This document shows positions 58,707 to 64,000 of a DNA stretch of 64,000 nt, piece after piece. The notes beneath the pieces are model-generated. The model was not told the origin of the DNA. It searched no databases and was given only the letters and a program-made list of their open reading frames with translations. Each line of letters opens with the position of its first letter. The first letter of the stretch is position 1. The DNA is from Usnea hakonensis. Taxonomy: Eukaryota > Ascomycota > Lecanoromycetes > Lecanorales > Parmeliaceae. The stretch is taken from positions 4,917 to 68,916 of the forward strand of contig BLJB01000227.1 in the NCBI GenBank assembly GCA_013423325.1. The letters are read 5' to 3'. The position numbers and the translations under genes were made by a program.

Positions 58707-59162
58707 GCTCGCCACGGTAGGACTGGGGGTTAGTGATTCGGGATATCGCATATCGCATGACTCGTTTTGGTGGTGTGTCGGTGCATGGATTCCGTGAAAT
58801 TACCATGGCCATGTCTATGGCCATTGCGAAAGAGATTCAGGAGACTGTGTCCTTTCAGGAGTGTATATTTACTGCTTTCTTGCACTGCAATGGCTCTTTC
58901 AGGGTCTCCTTCATTGCATTGCAGGCTTTTTTCGCCCACCCACCCCTGCCTGTACACATATATATAGATCTATGTTATCACTCCAGGTCTATATCGAATA
59001 GATATGGGAGTCTTCTTAGCGCTGTGGCAATGAGCCTGAATATACCTCTTCAGGGGTCACTGTTCTGCCTACCAATGGCAATGAGACAGGCCGACCACTG
59101 TTGCAACTACCTCCCGTTTGCATTTGTTCATTGGCATGGTTCGGATGTGGCGAACGAAGCAC
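58707..59162 (+). repeat. Dispersed repeat, copy 2 (upstream of the Argonaute gene)
   Basis: Matches 20914-21377 along its length and in the same orientation. The TATAAATA of copy 1 reads TATATTTA here (near 58866). The right end keeps TGTGGCGAAC; the left end reads GCTCGCCACG. It ends 455 bp before the Argonaute ATG. A 214-codon open frame overlapping it is not conserved in copy 1, so I do not call a gene. Confidence 0.8.
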
Positions 59163-59617
59163 CAAGACAGTCTTCTATAACTCACACCGATGACAGACCA
59201 GCCATAGATGGTGACTGTAATACACGAGAATATGCACGATATGCGCAAGAGTCTTTTCGTCACGATTATTGCAATTTGTGCGCGCAATTTGCTTGTTTGC
59301 TTTACAAGCGGTTTGCTTCCAGAGTATGCCACGTATCCTGCCACCCGTTCGGAGCATTCTGCTACATTGTCGCCTGAACACGATATAGCAAACGGTAAGT
59401 CGAGAGCACAAAAGCGGGTTTACGCCCCTTATTATGGAAGCGTGCTGTGGTTTCTAAAGACCCTGAGGCCTTTCTTAAGAAATTCTAGCTCTGAAGGTAT
59501 CACCCAACACCAAGCTTTCCCAATAAAAACAATCAGTCGAGTATATTCTTCTCCATTCATGGGTACCGGTCTTGGCTTCTTCCCTGCTCAAAAACTACAC
59601 TAGGGTGAGATCTCACC
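59163..59617 (+). promoter_or_regulatory. Proximal promoter and leader of the Argonaute gene, with a 14-bp palindrome at the ATG
   Basis: A perfect palindrome GGTGAGATCTCACC occupies 59604-59617 and touches the ATG at 59618. As RNA it would be a self-complementary site right at the start codon. Confidence 0.5.
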
Positions 59618-62600
59618 ATGCCGCCCAAGAAGGACGCTCCAAAGAAGGACGACAAGGATCGCCCTAAGCAGGAGCCTCCTAAGAAGTACGTTCCCGGCGC
59701 TACTTATGCGTCCGACGACAAAAAAGACAAGGGAGCAAAGGAAAGTAGGCGTAAAAAAAAGAGCGGCAGCAAGGATGAACCCGCTGAAGCTGGCCCGTTA
59801 GTGGATCCCCATTCCTCCCAATACATGTCCGGCTAGACTCACGAAGCCAGATCATCAAGAGTCGCATCACCACCTTCAGATCTACCAAGCTACGGAGCAG
59901 GCTCATCGAGTGCAAAACCGCCGTTAGTGAATCCATTCCCAATACCATGTGACAAAGTTGGTGCTGACGACGGTAGAACGTCAACATGGACCGTGCAAAG
60001 TCCAGTATCAGCCGGTGCTCAACAACATCCGCAGGTTCATAGTCAAGCTACCTCAGTAACCACTTCTTCGACTCCACCAGCTCAGCCTTCTGCGCAATCT
60101 GATACTCGCCAAACGGGTCAACCGAGGAAGGATCTACCGGTAGCGGAAGGCTCCACAGAGGAACAGGCAATCAAAACCCCGACTATCACAATATCCCAAG
60201 CTGGCCCATCAAGTGATGTGGATCAACAGCAGCGAAAAAGACCAGGTGGCCCCGGCACGCAAGGAACTCCAGCCTTTCTTTCCACAAACTACTTCAGATT
60301 GGAGGTAAAGAAGGGTCTGAAGCTCTATCGCTACAGTGTCAAAGTCTCACCTGAGGCGAAGGGAGGGAAGTTAGCCCAGATGATCAAAGATGCGCTGAAT
60401 CTTCCCGAATTTAATGAATATAGACTAGGACTCTTCTCAGACTTTGCTGCCGTCCTCTTGTCACCCCGACAACTAGAGGATAATCTGTTGAAGATTTCGG
60501 TTCCGTACAAGAAGAATACTGCGGTTGAAGACAGGATTGATTCGACGTCACTGGATTCGACCAAAGACTCGAGACCCGCCGAAGGTCCAAGCCGATACTA
60601 TGTAACCTTCGATCTTATCAGAGAAGTCGATATTAGCAATGAGCCAAGCACTTATGGATCCTCAGCAGATCAAGGCGACCTACCCGTTGTGCAAGATCTT
60701 GACATTGTCCTCGGTCATCATCGGAAGTCGGCGCCAAATATATCCATGATTGGCAAGCGAAGAGCTTTTTACGTGGGACCGGGTCGTCAAGGCTCGCCCC
60801 TCGGTAACGGAGCTTTACTCGCTGCTGCGCCTGGCTTTTTCTCCAGTGTACGCCTCTCGACAAATAAACCTCTAGTCAATATAAATGTCACTCACGGGAT
60901 TTTCTATCGTGAAAAACAGCTCTCAGCCTGGTGGAATTTGGTTCGACAACATCCGCAAGTCCATTTTACAAAACTTCCCAGTCTTCTAAAAGGGTTGCGG
61001 GTAGAACTTCGATATCTACAAGTTGAGCCTGTTGTCAAGACTATCTCAGGATATGCAGCTCCTGGGCAAGGCACCGGTTATGAATATCATCCACCAATCG
61101 TAAGAGCGCCTGCTGCTGGGCCTCAGCATGTAGAATTCTTCGAATACAAATCCGAAAAGCCAACGATGGGACAAAAAGACAAAGAAGCCGCAAGCAAAGG
61201 GCGGCTTGCCTCTCACGATCTCCACTGTCGCTGTGATGGCTCTTATGTCAGCGTCAGTGACTACTTCAAGAGGCGTATGCTAGATCTTCAATCCTTCCCT
61301 TGATCTCAGATGACTAAATATTACAGGATATCCGTCGCTTCCGATCTCGGATGACCAACCTGTCGTTAATGTTGGGAATGCACAGCATCCATCCTATCTA
61401 CCGCTCAGCGTATGCTATGTGTTGGTCCAGCCAGCGAAAGTGAAGCTCAGCCCGGACGAGATGGCCTCAATGCAAACATGCGCGGTACGCAGTCCGGCTA
61501 AAAATGTAACATCAATCAGCCAATGCAATCAAACACTTGGTCTTTCAGGAACTCATCTGGTAATACAATTACCCGTAAATAGAGCTCATCGTGATCAAGA
61601 TAGCACTAACCGCTGACAGAAATCGCTGGGTCTAGCCGTTGACTCCAACAGAGTGACACTTGTCGGTCGTGTCTTGCCTCCACCAACCGTTACGTACGGC
61701 AGAAAACCCGCAAAATACAGTGGATCTCAGTGGAATCTCAGGGGCATCCAATTTCATGATAGAAAAGAATTGACAAACTGGGCGTGCCTGAACATCTACT
61801 ACGGAAAGAATGCTCAGACGTGTCATAATGAGTGTTTGCGGAACTTCATGGAAGTTCTTACGAGCTGTGGTATTACTCATTCCCAACCCCGCAAAAAAGA
61901 ACTATCCAACAAGGTCACCCATGAATTAGAAGGGGTCTTCAAAGGTCTAGCGGATATCCAGGTTCTGCTCGTCGTTTTGCCGAACAATGACTCTCAGCTC
62001 TACAACCGGGTCAAGCAACTGGGAGATGTCAAACATGGCATTCAAACAGTTTGCGTGGTTGGGGAACGGAACAAATTTTACAATACTAGTCTTGACCGGG
62101 AGAAAAGGCTCAAGTCCATACCATACAACGCGAACGTGGCGCTCAAAGTGAACATCAAGAATGGTGGAACAAATCACGTGCTCAAACATAGTCAGCTAGG
62201 CTTTATCAACGAAGGGACGACAATGGTGGTCGGCATAGATGTGACCCATCCATCTCCCGGATCGGGATTCAGTGCGCCTAGCGTGGCTGCCATGGTCGCC
62301 AGTGCTGACGAGAATCTGGCTTAGTGGCTAGCAGAGATCCGTGTCAATCCAGCCCGTCAAGAAAAGGTCGATACGCTTAGTTCCATGCTTCAAGAACATT
62401 TGATGTATTGGTACAAGAAGCATGAAGAATATCCAGAAAAGCTCCTGATATATCGCGATGGAGTTTCGGAAGGCCAGTATCAGATGGTATTTGATGAAGA
62501 GCTGCCACAGCTACGAGCTGCATGCAAGTCAGTCTACGGGGGAAAGAAAGCTCCTTGCATTACCTTGATCATTGTTGGCAAACGTCACCACACGCGGTTT

Positions 62601-63259
62601 TACCGAACAGATAGGCTCACGAAAAATGTCTACGATGGAAATCACGGAAAAGATGGCAACCCATCTTATGGAACTGTGAGTACTTTTCCTTGCATGTCAA
62701 CTTTCCTTATAGCCATCCGGTACCTAGGGTTTCTCGACTCTTTTACAGCTCCTAATCTAGACCACCCGCCCTTCCCCCCCCTCTGCTCCACCTCCTTCCC
62801 AACCCATCTCTCCTCTCCGCGCCTTTCTTGTCAACTTGCACCCGCGAAATCTACTAAATCTAAACCCAGGTTGTCGATACCGAAATTGTAGATCCGGACC
62901 GCAATTGGGACTTTTACCTACAATCACACACAGCCCTTGCCGGAACTGCCCGTCCGGCACACTACTACGTCCTCTTGGACGAAATATTCGAGCAGGAGGA
63001 GATTCCTCAACCCTTCCAGAACGCCTCCGATTACCTCTACAGCATAACTTACAACATGTGCTATCTTTTCTGTCGAGCGACTATGTCCGTTAGTATCCCT
63101 CCGCCCGTTTATTATGCAGACATTGCATGTGAGAGGGGAAGGCGCTGGAACAGTAGGGTCTTTGATTCGACAGAAAGCGAGGTCAGCAGTGACTATGAGC
63201 TTCAGGATAGGCACGTCACGGTTCATGACAATCTGAAGAAGACGATGTTTTACATCTGA
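59618..63259 (+). pseudogene. Argonaute gene with two in-frame TAG codons
   Basis: Exons: 59618-61274, 61327-61559, 61620-62675 and 62870-63259. Introns are 52, 60 and 194 bp (GT-AG; CTAAC branch site in intron 2). Phases join to 1112 codons. Domains in order: Lys-rich N-terminus (1-70), low-complexity region (75-215), N domain (about 219-380), linker, PAZ (about 460-590, including CDGSYVSVSDYFKRRYPSLP), Mid (about 690-820) and PIWI (about 825-1090). The catalytic tetrad is complete: D837 (GIDVTHP), E878 (RQEKV), D910 (YRDGVSEGQ), H1013 (PAHYYVLLDE). RNA-silencing Argonautes bind small RNAs and slice targets; this one is of the quelling/QDE-2 type. TAG interrupts codon 73 (59834) and codon 865 (62322, where relatives usually have Gln). 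Both fit CAG-to-TAG at CpA. Everything else is intact. Confidence 0.9.
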
Positions 63260-64000
63260 TATCGAGTTCATCAAGGAGATTACGAAGTGATTTTGATGAG
63301 AGAAGGGCGAGGGAGGGGTTGCTAAATTAGATCCCATCACATAGAAATTAAAATTAGGATGTAGCGAAGACTATGATAACAATAAATCATACAGTAACGA
63401 CTAACGAATCAATCGCACCCTCTACCTGGCCCAAATCATGTAAATGTATAGTCAAAAGCATTGGCCATACTACCATTCAATCATTTACTCTTGTAACGAT
63501 CCAGAGCAAGCACTATCCTGCTTGCTTGCTTGCTTGCTTGCTTGCTTCCATTTGCATACTCTGCTGTTCGCGTACTCACAGGTTAAGGCAAGATGGCGGA
63601 CATAGAAGGGAAAGGAAAAGGGAAAAGGGAAAGGAAAGGAAAGGAAAGAAAGGGCAAAGATCATATTAGTAACGAGATTTAGATAATCTTAGAAAGCCGT
63701 AATGAAATCTCTCTTATCTACCTTTTTATCTTTCCTTCTCTCTCCACATCGTAGCATTGGATTTTGCCCAGACAAGAGCGTTTTACTCAAGCTTCGTTTT
63801 GAAAGCTGCCTAATCCCTGCCACGACGCTTGTAGTTCTAAAAGATAATAGAGTAGAGACTTTTTCGTCTGGCGTTGACGCTGATGGTAAGTCTGAAAGTC
63901 TTTGAGCAGGGATGGTTCAAGTTAAGACGTCGATTCTAAGTACGCAATAGCCCTTATTTAGCGCGCCGAACTCGCACGAAAAGCGGAAATCGGCGTCGCC
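63260..64000. other. 3' flank of the Argonaute gene with microsatellites
   Basis: A (CTTG)n run at about 63519-63546 and a purine tract of GGGAAAA/GGAAA units at about 63606-63655. No coding-like frame up to the window edge. Confidence 0.5.

Noticed and set aside
58733..59377. 214-codon open frame overlapping the dispersed repeat
   Set aside because: The matching region at 20914-21377 does not keep the frame, so it is not a conserved coding sequence.
63519..63546. (CTTG)n run considered as a telomere-like or CRISPR-like repeat
   Set aside because: Simple tetranucleotide microsatellite without spacers and unlike the TTAGGG telomere unit.

Overview
This window looks like a chromosome arm segment of a filamentous ascomycete (Pezizomycotina); I cannot place it more precisely. 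The reasons are short 49-120 bp GT-AG introns, fungal-specific families (STAND/NLR with a fungal N-terminal domain, fungal rhodopsin-domain membrane protein, quelling-type Argonaute), and a two-compartment layout. Gene-bearing segments of ordinary composition alternate with very AT-rich blocks that have almost no CpA or TpG dinucleotides but keep CpG. That is the footprint of repeat-induced point mutation (RIP) acting at CpA. Most AT-rich blocks are mutated transposons in which Gln and Trp codons have become TAG or TAA.

Layout. 1-8.6 kb: a destroyed Ty3/gypsy chromovirus on the + strand, with a destroyed Tad-like LINE inserted in its protease region (13-bp target duplication). 9.1-26.2 kb: genes. 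These are a protein-kinase-like protein; a three-exon minus-strand gene with a possible PD-(D/E)XK core; a small acidic/lysine-rich protein; two small unknown proteins; a 741-residue disordered Q/P-rich protein; a complete NACHT-ankyrin STAND receptor; and an aminoglycoside-phosphotransferase-like remnant. 26.2-39.1 kb: three-level transposon nest. An unidentified destroyed element holds a LINE (14-bp target duplication), and the LINE holds a young, nearly intact gypsy chromovirus with 244-bp LTRs. 39.1-47.9 kb: a small non-autonomous LTR element, an unknown 246-residue protein, a fungal rhodopsin-domain protein and an F-box-like protein. 48-57.2 kb: a third RIP block with one very long destroyed reading frame that recalls fungal transposases. 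57.3-64 kb: a broken zinc-metallopeptidase and a full-length Argonaute gene interrupted by two in-frame TAG codons.

How it fits together. Genome defence leaves marks at several levels: RIP has erased the old transposons, and the RNA-silencing gene itself (Argonaute) carries two CAG-to-TAG-type nonsense codons although its catalytic tetrad is intact. A repeat of about 455 bp lies in the same orientation upstream of both the NLR gene and the Argonaute gene. The two are 34 kb apart, so it is either a dispersed small element or a shared promoter module. All exon joins were worked out by eye from splice consensus and reading-frame phase; no database search was possible.
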